From assembly GCF_023065955.2 (NCBI RefSeq), contig NW_026622963.1, positions 6,393,001 through 6,457,000 on the forward strand: 64,000 nt of DNA, given 5' to 3'. Origin of the DNA: Ursus arctos. Its lineage: Eukaryota; Chordata; Mammalia; Carnivora; Ursidae. A program made the position numbers and the translations under genes. Below the pieces are notes generated by a model. That model was not told the origin of the DNA and searched no databases. It worked only from the letters and a program-made list of their open reading frames with translations. Of the stretch, positions 1 through 12,222 are shown in pieces (the first letter of the stretch is position 1; the number at the start of each line of letters is the position of its first letter).

Positions 1-2480
1 CACTTAGACTTGTTACACCTTTCTGGTAAAGAATGTTCTATCATTATACTGTGGTACTCTGCTTTTATAGTTATGCTTTCTTCTTTAAATAGTATTTTGT
101 CTGAAATTCATATCCCCACACCATTTCTTTTCCTTGGCTTAGTATTTGTCTGGCATAAATTTTTCCATGCTTTTACATTCAGCTTTTGTGTGTTTTTATG
201 TCTCTTGTAAACAGCATACAAACTGAATTTTGCTTATTTAAAAATAATCAACTCTGAAAACCTTGGTATTTTACCAAGAGATTTTTAGCTACTTTATATT
301 TATTGTGATTACTAGCATATTTCTGTTTTTGTTGTCTTACTTTGTATTGTACATCTGTCCCACTTTTTCTCTACTATTTAATTTTTCTTTACTTGTCATT
401 TGGGGGGATTGATTATTTTTCTCATTCAGTTTTTTACCTTTTTTACTTCCATAGTTACTCTAGAAAATTTTAATGTGCATATTTAACAATGTCTGAAGTT
501 ATTCTGTATCCTTACCTTTCTCCTTAACAATCCATGGACTCTAAAATATTTATCTCTGATCACTCCTCCATACTTGCAAGTTATTGGGATCTATGTTTTA
601 TTCTATTTTCTTTCTTTAACCAGAAAATAGGCATTACTTTATAAAGTGAACATTTATTTATATATACACACATGTTCAGCACTTTCTTGGCTCTTAATTC
701 CTTTTTGTGTGCCATAGCTGGGATCTGGGATCACATCTGAGAATACATTCCTTCTGTGAGAATATGATTTTTTGTCTAAAAAGTCCATTATAAGATAGTT
801 TGGCTGAGTATATAATTTTAGGCTAACAGTATTTTCTCGCTGCACATTTTTCTACTGCCTTCTGGTTTCTATTCTGCTCATAGGGTAATTACTTTGTGAG
901 TAATCTACTTTCTGGCTGCTTTTGTAATGTGTTCTCTGCCTTTGGTGTTCTGAATTTTCACTATGATATGTCTAGGGGTGAATTTCATATGCTGCTTAAA
1001 ATCCAGAGTGTCTTAGTTCTGATGTTTTGCATCTTTCAACGATTCTGGAAATTTCTCAGGCACAATCTCCCTGTCTTCTCATCCTGAAACTCTGATTAGA
1101 GACTGCTCTATCCTCCATGTTGCTTCACTTTTCTCTCATATTTTCCATTGCTTTTTCTCTCTGATCTACATTCTAATTACTCCACATTTATCTTCTAGTT
1201 CCTGAATCTCTCTTCAGCTGCTTCTAATCTCTGTATCCCCTATCTACTGAGATTTTCCATTTCAATTGCTATAGTTATTATTCCTAGAAGTTTTATTTGG
1301 TTCTTTCACAATTCTTCTTGGTCTTTTTAATACTCTCTTTTTAATTTATTTTCAAAGTATCTCTTTACTTATTTTCTGTTTTGTTAAAGATTTTTTTTTT
1401 TTATTAGAGTGGGGAGGGGAGGAGGAGGAGGGGGAGGAATCCCAAGCAGTATCCCCATTGAGCACAGAACCTGATGTGGGCTCAATCCTGTGACCCTAAG
1501 ATCACAACCGGAGCCAAAATCAAGAGTCAGACACTCAACCTACTGAGACACCCAGGCAGCCCTACTTATTTTCAAGTATCTCTTTAATTTCTGTAAGTGT
1601 GTTAAACATACTTATTTAATAATCTGTATTCTTCATTCCAATATGAAAGTCTTTTCAGGTCTAATTCTACTGTCTGTTTTTTTTCTGCTGATTCTTCTTT
1701 ACAGTGCCTTCTTCATGTCTATTTTGTGATTTTTGATTATGAGCACAAATTCCTTAGAATTTTATCTTTGAGAATTCTTTGAGTCTTGGGATGAAGTTGT
1801 GTTTCTCCAGATAATTTACACCTGCTTCTGCCAATGTCTGGGGTACTACAAACCTTAAACTACTCTATTTAAAGTTTTTTGAGACTACATAAGCAGAATG
1901 AATTTGAGCTGGAGATCTGTATTAGGGCCAGCTGGTAATTAGGATTTCTCAAAGGATCTTTTTTCTCTCCACTCAGTGCCCAGTCTTGTCAAACAAAGGC
2001 AAGTTTTCTTTTTGTCCTCCCACCTGCTTGGTGGGTTTATTACCCACTTACCTCTCCACTAAGGATACAGCCCTTTTGAGTCCCTGCCCTAGATGAGGGT
2101 GTCTATTAGTCTTGCCAACCTGGGTGGGTCCAAGATATTATCTCCCCACATCACAGCTGGCTGTAAAAAAAAAAGCTCAGAATCATCAGTTCTTGGTGGA
2201 AATCTTCAGGGGGAGCTGGCTTCTGTGCTAGCTTATCTACTTGGCTTCCCTGTTGTTGTTCTTGTTTTGTTATTCTTCCTCCTCTTCCTCCTTTCCTTCT
2301 CCTTTTGTTTTTGAATATTCCTTATTTTTTGGTCAGCTCAGCTCTTCATTTAAAACCTTTGGTTTTCCAAAATAATTAATCCCAGTTTTGTTTTTGTTTT
2401 TTGTGTTTTGTTTTGTTTTGTTTTCTCCTAGAATCTAATTTAGGATGTTCACTTTACCAAACCTTGCAAAACAAAGTCTA
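1..2480 (-). mobile_element. Old L1-type LINE, antisense, interrupted by a SINE
   Basis: T-rich plus strand carrying phrases typical of reversed old L1, such as TGTCTCTTGTAAACAGCATAC, CTATGATATGTCTAGGGGTG and TCTAGTTCCTGAATCTCTC. No reading frame longer than about 70 codons is left. The left edge continues beyond the window; the right edge is approximate. Confidence 0.6.
1377..1562 (-). mobile_element. Old SINEC copy, antisense
   Basis: AGATTTTTTT tail, purine-rich body with GAGGAGGAGGAGGG, then GATGTGGGCTCAATCCTGTGA and TGAGACACCCAGGCAGCCC. An 11-base duplication TACTTATTTTC flanks it at 1366-1376 and 1563-1573, showing insertion into the L1. Confidence 0.85.
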
Positions 2481-2721
2481 AAGATATTTTTGGAATGTAA
2501 CAGGTGTCCCTAAGTGGATCTGTGATTCATACTATCTTCAGTAACTAAGTCCCACAGGTACTGCAGTGATTTCATTGTCTTGCTTTCATGCCCCCTTCAC
2601 CTTTACCAACATCAGACCCTGTGGATGACTGACAAGTGACTTGTATCTTGTCTGTGTGGAGCACAAAAGAGTACTAACATTTCAGAATAATGAAAGTTCT
2701 TCGGGTCATCTTCTAATGGAG

Positions 2722-2995
2722 ATAATAATGACCACTAACTTCTAGTGGGCACTCACTACATGCCAGTCATTAGGCTAAATGCTTTTTGTGCATTCTCCCA
2801 TTTCATTCACACAACAACCCTATGAAGTAACACAATTATTATCATATCCATTTAAAATACAAAGAAGCTGAAGTCCAAGTGGTTAAAAAAATCACTCAAG
2901 GTCACCACCAGCCAGGCAGGGCTGAAGTTGACCTCCAGGTTGTGTCTAACTCAGAACCAGAGTCTCAACCACTGTGCTATACTGTATGCTCCTTG
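2722..2995 (-). mobile_element. MIR relic, minus strand, nearly full length
   Basis: GGGCACTCACTACATGCCAG, CACACAACAACCCTATGAAG, ATCACTCAAGGTCACCACC and TCAACCACTGTGCTATACTG follow the full antisense order of MIR. Confidence 0.85.
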
Positions 2996-3224
2996 GCTCC
3001 TTGGCAATGCTCCTTGGCCATGATGACCAACAGTCACAGAAAGCATGAAAATGATACAGGGAGGAAGGGTGGCTGAAGGGACCCCAAAACCTATCTATCT
3101 CAGAGCACTTTCGGCCTTCAGAAGCCTTAACACTAGAGGTTCATCCTTTCAGGTGAAGGTATTATGTCTTTAAACTTTACTTCTAGGAATGGCAGCACCC
3201 AATGGCTGATAATGGGGGATGGAA

Positions 3225-3415
3225 GTAAAACTATCATGTATGTAGCATCTGTTATGTGCCAGACCCTAGCCAGTGCTTCCACATTAACCCTATAAAATGG
3301 GTATCCTCACCACATTTTGCAGATGGAGCAACTGAAGCCCTGAGAAGTTATATGACTTACCCTGAGTGGGCTTGGGGTTCAAACTCAGAACTATGTGATT
3401 TCAAAGCCATGGTCG
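3225..3415 (-). mobile_element. MIR relic, minus strand
   Basis: TCTGTTATGTGCCAGACCC, TTTTGCAGATGGAGCAACTG and TTCAAACTCAGAACTATGTG match the antisense MIR order. A second copy some 230 bases from the previous one. Confidence 0.75.
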
Positions 3416-3850
3416 GCCTTCTTCATTAATACTCAAGATGGTAAGGCAGTGGAGTAAGGCATTGTTACTGATGTTGAGTGGAGGAGAGAGAATCAGAAGA
3501 CCAAGCAACTCAATCAGAGGAGGTCAGCTAAGGTCCCCAAAGCACAGATTGATGGAAAAAAGAAAGATACATTTGCAAAGACTGGCCTAACCTGCTCAGC
3601 CCTGCCATCCCTGGCACTAAGACAATTGGCACCAGACCCCCAGAATGGGATTTTGGAGCTGGATCCCTTGACAGCCCTATAGCAATAAGGACCCAGTGTT
3701 GGGGATAAATGGGGTGTTGATAACCCCTGGAAAACAGCTATATTACAATCTCTAAGACTCGCCATGCTGGACAGTAAGGTGCTGGGTTACGTGGTAGCCC
3801 TGGCACTTGAACAGTATGGGGACAATGGTAATTATATAAATTGTACTAGT
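3416..3850. other. Intergenic, nothing recognised
   Basis: No gene, RNA or named repeat is seen. A short minus-strand frame (3514-3765) has no family resemblance. Confidence 0.6.
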
Positions 3851-5930
3851 TGTATGGTTTTGGTTAACTGCTTTGGAAGATTTAAGAGACAATGACCTAC
3901 AAAACTCTAGTGAAGGATACCAAAGAAGGACTAAATAAATGGAGAGATATTCCATTTTCATGGATAGGAAGATTCAATACTGTCAAGAGGTCACTTCTTT
4001 CCACTTAATCTAAAGATTCAATGCAATCCTTTTTTTTTTTAAGATTTTATTTATTTATTCGACAGAGAGACAGCCAGCAAGAGAGGGAACACAAGCAGGG
4101 GGAGTGGGAGAGGAAGAAGCAGGCTCACAGCAGAGGAGCCTGATGTGGGGCTCGATCCCATAACTCCAGGATCACACCCTGAGCCGAAGGCAGACACTTA
4201 ACCGCTGTGCCACCCAGGCGCCCCGATTCAATGCAATCCTAATCAAAATCCCATCAACTTATTTTGTTGATGTCAACAAACTGATTCTAAAGTTTATATG
4301 GAGAGGAAAAACACCCAGAAGGGCCAACTCAATATGGAAGGATAAAAACAAAGGTAGAGGACTGGTGTTATCTGAGTTTAAAACATAATATAAAGCTACC
4401 GTAATCAAGACAATGTGGTACTGGTGAAAGAACAGACAAATAGACCAATGCAATAGAGCAGAGGGCCCAGAAGTAGACCCACATAAATATAGTCAATTGA
4501 TCTTTGGCAAAGACAATACAATGGAGCAAAGATCGTCTTTTCAACAAATGGCGCTGGAACAACTGGACACCACATGCAGAGAACTGAATCTAGATACAGA
4601 CCTTAAACCTTTCACAAAAATTAACTTTAAATGGGTGATAGGCCAAAATGCACAATGAAAAACTATAAAACTTCTAGAAGATAACAGTGGAGGAACTTAG
4701 ATGACCTTGGGTGTGGTGATGACTTTTTAGGTACAACACCAGAAGCAAAATCCATGAAAGACTTGACACGCTGGAGTTCATTAAAATTAAAATTTCTTAT
4801 TCTGCAAAAGACACTGTCAAGAAGAGGAGCAGACAAGCCTTAGACTGGCAGAAAATAAGTTCAAAAGACGTATCTCATAAAGAAATGTTTTCCAAAGTAT
4901 ACAAAGAACTCTCAAAATTCAACACCAAGTAAATGAACTACCTAATTAGAAAATGGGCCAAAGACCTTACAGACACCTCACCAGAAAATACATGCAGATG
5001 GCAAACAGCATATGAAAAGGTTCAGCACATCCTAGGCCGTCAGGGACATGCAAATTAAAAAACAACAAGATACCACTACCCACCTGTTAGAACGTCCAAA
5101 CTCTGGAACACCTGACAACACCAAATGCTGGTGAGGATATGGAACAAGAACTCTCATTCATGGCTGGTAGGAATCCAAAATGGCGTATCTACTTTGGAAG
5201 ACGGTCTGACGATTTCATATAAAACGAAACATAGTTTTACCATATAATCTATTAATCTTGGTATTTACCTAAAGGACTTGAAAACTTATTCAGCTTTGTT
5301 CATAATTGCCAAAAGTTGGAAGCAGCCAAGATGTCCTTCGGTAAGTGAACAGATACATAAACTGAGGTACATGCAGACAATGGAACATTAGCGCTGAAAA
5401 CAAATGAGCTGTCAAGCCATGAAAAGACATGGAGGGAGCTTAGATGCATATTACTAAGTGAAGAAGCCAATCTGAAAACATAACATATGATTCCAACTCT
5501 ATGGCATTCTGGAAAAGGCAACACTACGGAAACAGTAAACAAATCAGTGGTTACCAGGGGTTAGGGCAAATGGCAGGATGAATAGTAGAGCACAGAGGAT
5601 TTTTAGGGCAGTGAAACTGTTCTGTATGACACTGTAAAGGTAGGTACATGTCATTACACTTTGGCTAGAACCCCTAGAATGTTCACCATTGAGTGAACCC
5701 AAATGCGAACTCTGGACTTTGGGTGATAGTGATATGTCAGCGTAGGTTCACTGAGTATAACAAATGTACCGCTCTGGGGCTGTACGTTGAAAGTGGGGGA
5801 GGCATTGTATGTAAGGGGAGTGAGGTGTGTAGAGGGTATCTGAGAACTTTCTGTACTCTCTACACAATTTTTCTGTGACTCTAAAACGGCTCTAACAATT
5901 AAAATCTATTTTGAAAAAAGGAACAGAAAG
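3851..5930 (+). mobile_element. L1 3' half, plus strand, split by a SINE
   Basis: ORF2-derived phrases occur in order: CACTTCTTTCCACTTAATCT, AATCAAAATCCCATCAACTT, GGTACTGGTGAAAGAACAGAC, TCAATTGATCTTTGGCAAAG and AACAAATGGCGCTGGAACAAC. They continue to the 3' UTR and an end at AATTAAAATCTATTTTGAAA. Full of stops and frameshifts; not functional. Confidence 0.9.
4031..4224 (-). mobile_element. SINEC inserted in the L1, antisense
   Basis: AAGATTTTATTTATTTATTC tail, GATGTGGGGCTCGATCCC and GCCACCCAGGCGCCCC head. A perfect 16-base target duplication GATTCAATGCAATCCT lies at 4015-4030 and 4225-4240, and the L1 reads through once it is removed. Confidence 0.97.
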
Positions 5931-6589
5931 GGAAAAAACTAACAGGCCGCGATCAGATGTGACCAACTCAGGGTTCACTGTGAAAGCCAGAGGGCCTCTG
6001 TGGACTCTCATCTCTTTTACCCCCAGCGATTCCTGGGCCAAAACTCAGGCCCCAGATCGAATTGTAAAGATAGCAGCGTTATAAGGGGGATACATCTTCC
6101 ACGTCAAAGTCAAAGCCTTCAGAGGAAGAGTGGGACCCTGAGATATGGAACAGGGAACCTGAGTGGACAAGCCTGAGAATTTTTGAATCTCCTGGTGCTC
6201 TGGGTCCTCAGGGCAAGAAGAAGCTCCCTCCTCTTTGCTAGAGAAGAGCGGGCTGGAGACCATGTATAAGAGGGGCACCTCCCCAAAAGGTTCTTGACCT
6301 TCTCAAGATCTTTCCGCACTATTGCTTGCTGCTTCAGGCCAATCAGCAGGGTCAGGATGGAGCACAGCACGAGCAGAGAAACACTGGCCTCTGCTCTGGA
6401 ACAAAAGAGATTCCACAGGGAAGGAACGGCAGGTCCTGGCTGGTGAACACCGGCAAGAACCATGGGAATATTTGTGCAAGTAGATCTGGGAGTGTGGCCT
6501 CACTACAGTTGACTGAAGATAAGGTGGGATATCTTTTATACTTATTGACATGGGAGCATGTCCTAACTCAGGACCACTGGAGCCAGCCT
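5931..6589. other. Unassigned sequence between L1 and ERVL-like DNA
   Basis: A minus-strand frame (6463-6119) contains a hydrophobic run next to a basic segment, but it overlaps two other open frames and has no known relatives that I recognise. It may be part of the adjacent ERV relic. No gene is called. Confidence 0.4.
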
Positions 6590-7545
6590 AAGACACTGCT
6601 GGTAACTTCTTCACGGTGGGGCTCGGGGATGGCCTGTGGCCCAGGAGGTGGAGATGCTGGAATGTGCGGCAGAATTCTCAGGAAGGTGGGAGTGTTAGAA
6701 TGGATGTATCATGCTAAAGCACAGAACTCACTCTGCTTCCTCCAAGCAGCCAGAGCCCACCTCCCATTATAAGGCAATAAAACTGCACTGGGAAGGGGGG
6801 CCCCCAGGGTCTCTGAGAAGCTCAGTAGTGGTGCTGGCTGAAAGTAGAAGGTGCTGCCATGGAACTGGGATCCCCAGAATCCTAGTGGGGACCATGGGAT
6901 TCCAGAGAGGCTGATGCTAAGGAGAGCAGTTCACCAGCAGCACCAAGGTGGACAGAACGACTGTAACGGGCAGCAAGGGCCATCAGACTACCCTGACCTG
7001 CAGGGAGCTTGGTGATGCTGATAGATCACGCTATGGGGAGGTGCATGATAGACAGACAGCTGGCTCGAGTGTTATTTGACTTGAAGAACAAAGAACGAAA
7101 ACCACTCAGAGCTAGCGAGCAGAAGCTGCCACAAGCTGCCATCCTAGAACGCAATGGTTCTGCAGTTTTCAGATCTAAGTCAGTTCACAGACCTGGGCCC
7201 TAGGGATTGCAGAGAGGAGGCCAGATCTCCTTGAGAAGGGACCCCGTCACGCCATCGCAAGTGTATATGATAAACCATTTCCCGATCCCTTCCCAGAGTC
7301 ATGCGGCCAGTTACCATGGTAACCGTGCACTGGGAAAGGAAAACACCCAGACTTTTCAAGGAACTTTGGACACAGGTCTGAGCTGACACTGATTCCAGGG
7401 GAGGTGAAATGCCAGCTAGAGTGGGGACTTACAGACGGCAGGCACCACGGGGTGCTGGTGGGAGTGGATGCTTTCAGATCACATCCTTGTTCTCCTCTGC
7501 AAAGTGGTGACTGTGACAGCTTCGGCCTCAGAACTGAAAGAACCA
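6590..7545 (+). mobile_element. ERVL-type endogenous retrovirus internal fragment, degraded
   Basis: The plus strand at about 7360-7480 resembles the protease region of ERVL internal sequence (for example TGAGCTGACACTGATTCCAG followed by a match to the next part of the domain). The region upstream fits the gag side. Frames are broken by stops throughout, so it is a dead relic. The left boundary is uncertain and no LTR was found next to it. Confidence 0.5.
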
Positions 7546-7705
7546 AATGATGTGCTCATGAGAAAAGACCACATAATCATCCTGGCCGGCAGGTGATAAA
7601 TGCCTTTTCTTCTATAGCTTAACAATATGAAAGCTAGTCCCTAAATCAACCATGGAAGAGCTAGAAAAATTAAAATTTAAAAATGTTATTAAAAAATTAA
7701 AAATA

Positions 7706-7905
7706 GGGGCGCCTGGGTGGCTCAGTCATTAAGTGTCTGCCTTCAGCTCAGGTCATGATCCCAGGGTCCTGGGATGGAGCCCTGCATCAGGCTCCCTGTC
7801 GAGCAGGGAGCCTGCTTCTCCCTCTCCCTCTGCCTGCTGCTCCCCCTACTTGTGCTCGCTCTCTCTGTGTCAAATAAATAATAAACTATTTTTTAAAAAA
7901 TAAAT
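7706..7905 (+). mobile_element. SINEC, CAGGGTCCTGGG subfamily
   Basis: Head GGGGCGCCTGGGTGGCTCAG, then GGTCATGATCCCAGGGTCC, a TC-rich body and an AAATAAATAATAAAC tail, followed by AT-rich sequence. No clear target duplication. Confidence 0.95.
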
Positions 7906-8690
7906 TAAATTAAATTAAAAATTAAAATTACAGTCCTGTTCCCCAACTGGTGTTGGACACCACCCCCCCCCCCCAAAGTTCCCTAGAAGGGGCCATGCCT
8001 TCTGGGCCTTTCCCAGTATCTCCCAATTCTGGGCAGGCTCTACACGAAATGATCTCCCACCTAACATGTGGTTTTGCCACACACACCCCGACGAGGAATC
8101 AGGAGGTGGGGCCCTAATCTTGGTTCTTCCCCAGGCAGCTATGTGACATCGGGAGCATCGCTCAGCCCATTCAGGTTCCCAAGCTTCATCTCCAGGACTC
8201 CGAGATTTCCCAGGACCAAATCCCAGTGAACACATCGCTGGAGCCTCAGCAGTTCAAAGAAACTAAACCTCGTTAGAACTGTCTCTGCACAAAGCCCTTC
8301 AGAAGGACTGTATTTATCTAACACAGATGACTACCTCGTTTCCCCTGGCAGGTGCCCTCCCACGGGCCCAGGTACGCCCAGCGCCGCTCGGAGGGACCCA
8401 GGGGGACTTCAGCCTTGGGACAATCCCTGAAAAATCTACCCCCGCCCCACGCCCAGGCACACGGCTCTTCTGCGCTTTCAGCTGTCTTAATTCTTCATCT
8501 GAAACGTGCCCTTCGTGGCCTTGCTGTGATGCCCTTTGCACCTGCAAGGTGGGGGGCGGGGCAGGAAACAGATGGAGGCCCCAGGCAGGTGGGGCTCCTG
8601 GTCCCGGCCAAGGGCTGCATCTAATCAGGCACAGGCCAGAGCCTAGTTAGCCGGGGAATGCGTACCTTGGGCAGATGTCGCTGCCTGGAG
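7906..8690. other. Intergenic, GC-rich in the second half
   Basis: Contains a C run (7963-7974) and a GC-rich segment (8340-8660). Overlapping open frames on both strands there reflect base composition. Nothing recognised. Confidence 0.5.
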
Positions 8691-9180
8691 GAGGCTTTTA
8701 CAGTGGCCACTCTCTCCTCGCATACTTTTGGCAAAGCCCTCACCATTTCTTCATATTAATAATGAAAACGGAAAAACCCTCAATGAATGTGCAGTGAAAT
8801 GAATCTGCAATTAATTTCAAATAAGCTTAAAATCCCATCGAAATGCCCTCCCTTGGTATTTTTATGGGAAATGGTTTGCGCTAGATAGGCGCTCTGTAAA
8901 GATCCTGAAACACACGATAGACGAAATCCTCCTAGGCATGCTAAAGGATAATTTGGTTTTTCTCAAAGCTACATTAAAAAAAATAAATAAGGGATAGAAA
9001 TAAGCCAGCTTTTCAAAAAATCTTAACCACTAACCTATAAACTATCCCAAGAAGCAATCTCCCCACTCAGGAAATTTAGCGTATGTTTCTCCAAGCTTAA
9101 CCCTTTCGCTTCTTCACATCCTTACGCATCTCTCACTTAAGCCAAATCACTCCAAGTCCCTTATCACAAGGGGCCTGAGA
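8691..9180. other. Repeat-free AT-rich block, candidate non-coding element
   Basis: No repeats or ORFs. Contains homeodomain-like words such as TGCAATTAATTTCAAATAAG. Candidate conserved element only by its texture. Confidence 0.3.
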
Positions 9181-10869
9181 AGGTCTTTTCTTGTGGATCT
9201 AAAATCAGCCATGACCCTAAGGCCAGCGGCTCCCCCATGCACCGGGTTGGTCTGGCTGCAGGTCAGCCCCACCAGCTAGGAGGGCAGCGGTTCCAGGGCT
9301 GTGGGGAGCCTTCCTTCCCAGGCCGCTGGGACGGTTTCCAGATCCAGTTCCCAGCCCCCCGCCCCCTTGTCTGATCCCAAGCCAAACCTCGGCTCCAATA
9401 ATAACAAAGAGGCCTAGAAGATGAAAAGCTGAAGTCCTTTCTCTTCCAGCTGAAACCAGGTGTGATGTCGGCGGGGAGAGGTGCCAAGCTCGGCCAGATG
9501 AAGGCACGCTAAAGCAATAACCCGAAAACGAGCCCCAAGTGGGGCCAGATGCCCAGACCTTTCACTTATTTTGCTATAAATGAGTTTCCTGGGGCAAAAT
9601 AATTTCTTCCTTCAAAGAAAATCACAGTCAAAGGCCAAAGAAGAGAAGGCTGGGGAGGAGAGAGGAAGTAAAAAGGGAAGGCGGGATAGGGACACGGGCA
9701 GGAGACTCTTGGTGGGTTTTCTAGGGCTTCCCAGAGAGCCCAACCAGACCCAGAGGAAGCCCTGGCGTGTGAGCTCCCACTCTGATGTTTACAATGGGGA
9801 GCAGCCCTAGAAGCTTTGTCCGGCCTTTGGGCTGATGCTGTGTTCCTCAGCAGGGAGACAAGCCACTGGGGTTTGCTGGCCTACAGAGGGCTGGACCTCC
9901 TGGCAGCTCCCCAGGGGGAAGGCCTCCGAATCCCCGGAGTGAAAACGGGGGGGTGGGTGCAGGCTGCAGGCTGCCTTGGAAGGCTGCTCCTGCCTCCTTC
10001 TCCCTTAGTGGTCACTCAGATGCAGGGATTTAAGAAGGCAGCCTTCAGCCCTGCCTGCCAGGAAACCTTTGATCCCCTGTTATGATCTCAGGGTCACATA
10101 TATTTGGAGCTTCTGGACTCAATCTCAAAATGAAAGCCAGATGCCCTGCCAAGCTGCTTCTGCCTGGTGTTGAGTAGATGGCATTAGAGGCTAAGCCAGA
10201 GCTGGTGGCCATGTGCCCAGAAAGGGCTGTTTTCTGCAATGACCAGAAATGGAGACCTGGAAGATGGCAAAGCCTCTTTCTTCTTTGCCTTTGGTAACGT
10301 CCTTCAGGTAGAGAAAGGCAGTCTGGCGGGTTACTACCACACGTCCCAAGGCCTCAGCTGCCTCTTAGATCTTGGGCCACCACCCAGAACCCGGCACATT
10401 CAGCACCACACCAAGGACCCCATCCCTCTGGGCAGTTTTTCCTTCGATTGCTACCAGGAGAAGTCTGAATTCTCACTCCATCACATCCAGCCTACCAAGA
10501 TGCAGGGAGGGCTGAGGGTTCATTTGTTCAACCTGTATTTATTGGGCAACCTAGGACTGTTGCAAACATTGGGGATACAGCTGAGAAGGAAGAGCTCTTC
10601 TCTCGAGGACCTGCTGGTCGGAGTCCCAGAGCAGCATCTACAGTCTTCAGGAACCATCCAACAGAACAGCCCCCTCCACCCAGGGGCCCTGAGGCCCAGA
10701 GAGCAGCCAGGCCTGCCCAGTGCTGCCCAAAGTGGTTCTCCTGCCCTCTAGTCCGGTGTCCCTTCTGCCACCCCACACACTCACCCCTGAATCTCACAAG
10801 GCTTTCTCGATCATTTGCTGGGTACCCAACCTGGAGGACCCAAAGATCCCAAGATGGGGCAGGAGATAT
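9181..10869. other. Intergenic, no gene recognised
   Basis: Moderately GC-rich unique sequence. The longest frame (10239-10751, plus) has no signal, domain or biased codon use that I can detect. A weak old-repeat phrase TTGTTCAACCTGTATTTATTG lies near 10525. Confidence 0.5.
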
Positions 10870-11065
10870 GCTTCAGAGTATGAAGCCCAGAGCTGCCATT
10901 TACTGTGTGACCCTGGATGAATCATTGAACTCCCACGAACCTCCTTTGTCCAGTGTGTTCTGATAACAGCTAGTTCACACTACTGAAATTGTTATGAGAA
11001 TTCAGGAGAATGTTGGTCCGGCCCCCATTGCCCAATAGAGCCCTGTAAATGCTGGCTGCGATTAC
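10870..11065 (+). mobile_element. MIR relic, plus strand
   Basis: AGCTGCCATTTACTGTGTGAC, CCTGGATGAATCATTGAACTC and TGTTATGAGAATTCAGGAGA match MIR in sense order. Confidence 0.7.
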
Positions 11066-11319
11066 TAGGTCTTGGCAACTGCCCAGCCTTTGAGGGGTAC
11101 AGTCTAGCTGAAAAGATAAGACTGGGGCAAAATGGTTGGAATTCTGGCACCCCAGATATGTGACGTGCAGATTGGTGCAGAGGAGAGGGGAAGAGCATCC
11201 CATCTTTGACTTTCTGAAGGTGATGGGGCTTGGCTTGGGCACTGATGAACGGGTGGGATTTGGGTAAGTCCGAGCAGGCCGAGACTTTCAGACTGGAAGG
11301 GGCCTCCGTGACCATGTAG

Positions 11320-11960
11320 TCTTCCATTCATTCTTTCATGTGTTCATTTGACAAACACTAATTCAGCACCTGTTGTGTGCCAGGCCCTGCTCTACACATG
11401 GGAGAGACAGGCAATGGGGAAGACAAGTGAGGTCCCTGCCTCCATGGAGTATATTCTAGAAGAGGAGACAGTCAGCAAGTTAGTTTAAGGAGCTGGTTAA
11501 TACGACAGAGAGACTTGGAAAGGGAAGGAACTTTCTTTAGACAGGGAGGCCAAGGAAGCATCCCTGCTGCCCTGATTTTTCTGATGGATGCAATGACAGC
11601 TCTTGCTCAGGGTCAGCCATGGAGAGGAACAGAAAGCAAGGAATCAGGCTGTCTCCTGGGGCGTTGGAAGCAGTTGGAATACGATTCTGCCTTTTATGAG
11701 ATGGGGAAGATGTGCAGTGAAATCGTGGGTTCTGTGTGGAGCACGCCGTGGCGGATATGCCTCTTACACATTCCATAAGCAGTGGAACAGGCAGTCCAGA
11801 GCTCAAGAGAGAAATGGGCCTCCAGGTTGAAAAATAAGACCCATTGGAATGGAGATGAAAAGCCACGGGACGGGGAGCACTTACCCGGGAGAGGAGAGAG
11901 AAAGATCAGAGGACCCAGGATCAAGCTCTGAGGCCCTTGCATAGAGGTCCGTTGAGCAGA
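11320..11960 (+). mobile_element. Ancient dispersed repeat, family uncertain
   Basis: Begins TTCATTCTTTCATGTGTTC and AACACTAATTCAGCACCTG, continues TTGTGTGCCAGGCCCTGCTC and TATTCTAGAAGAGGAGACAG. This is a very common mammalian-wide arrangement. Related material seems to continue at 12690-13560. I cannot assign the family with confidence. Confidence 0.4.
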
Positions 11961-12006
11961 GAGTGAGAAGAATCAAGACTCCGAGGCAGGACGAAAATCA
12001 GAAAAA

Positions 12007-12222
12007 GGGGCGCCTGGGTGGCTCAGTCTGTTAAGCGTCCAACTCTTGGTTTCAGCTTGGGTCGTGATCCCAGGGTCCTGGGATCGAGCCCCGTGTTGGG
12101 TTCTGTGCTCAGTGGGGAGTCTGCTGGAGAGTCTCTCTCTTCTCCCTCTGCCCCTCCCCCTGCTCGTGCACTTGCTCTCTCTCTCTCTCTCTAAAATAGA
12201 TAAAGAAATCTTAAAAAAAAAC
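12007..12222 (+). mobile_element. SINEC, CAGGGTCCTGGG subfamily
   Basis: Complete head (GGGGCGCCTGGGTGGCTCAG), body with a long CTCTCTCTCTCTCT run and AAATCTT tail. No clear target duplication. Confidence 0.95.

Noticed and set aside
6119..6463. 114-codon minus-strand ORF with a membrane-like segment
   Set aside because: One hydrophobic run is weak evidence; two other frames overlap it, and the neighbourhood is retroviral relic.
10239..10751. 170-codon plus-strand ORF
   Set aside because: No domain, overlapping frame on the other strand, no splice or promoter context.
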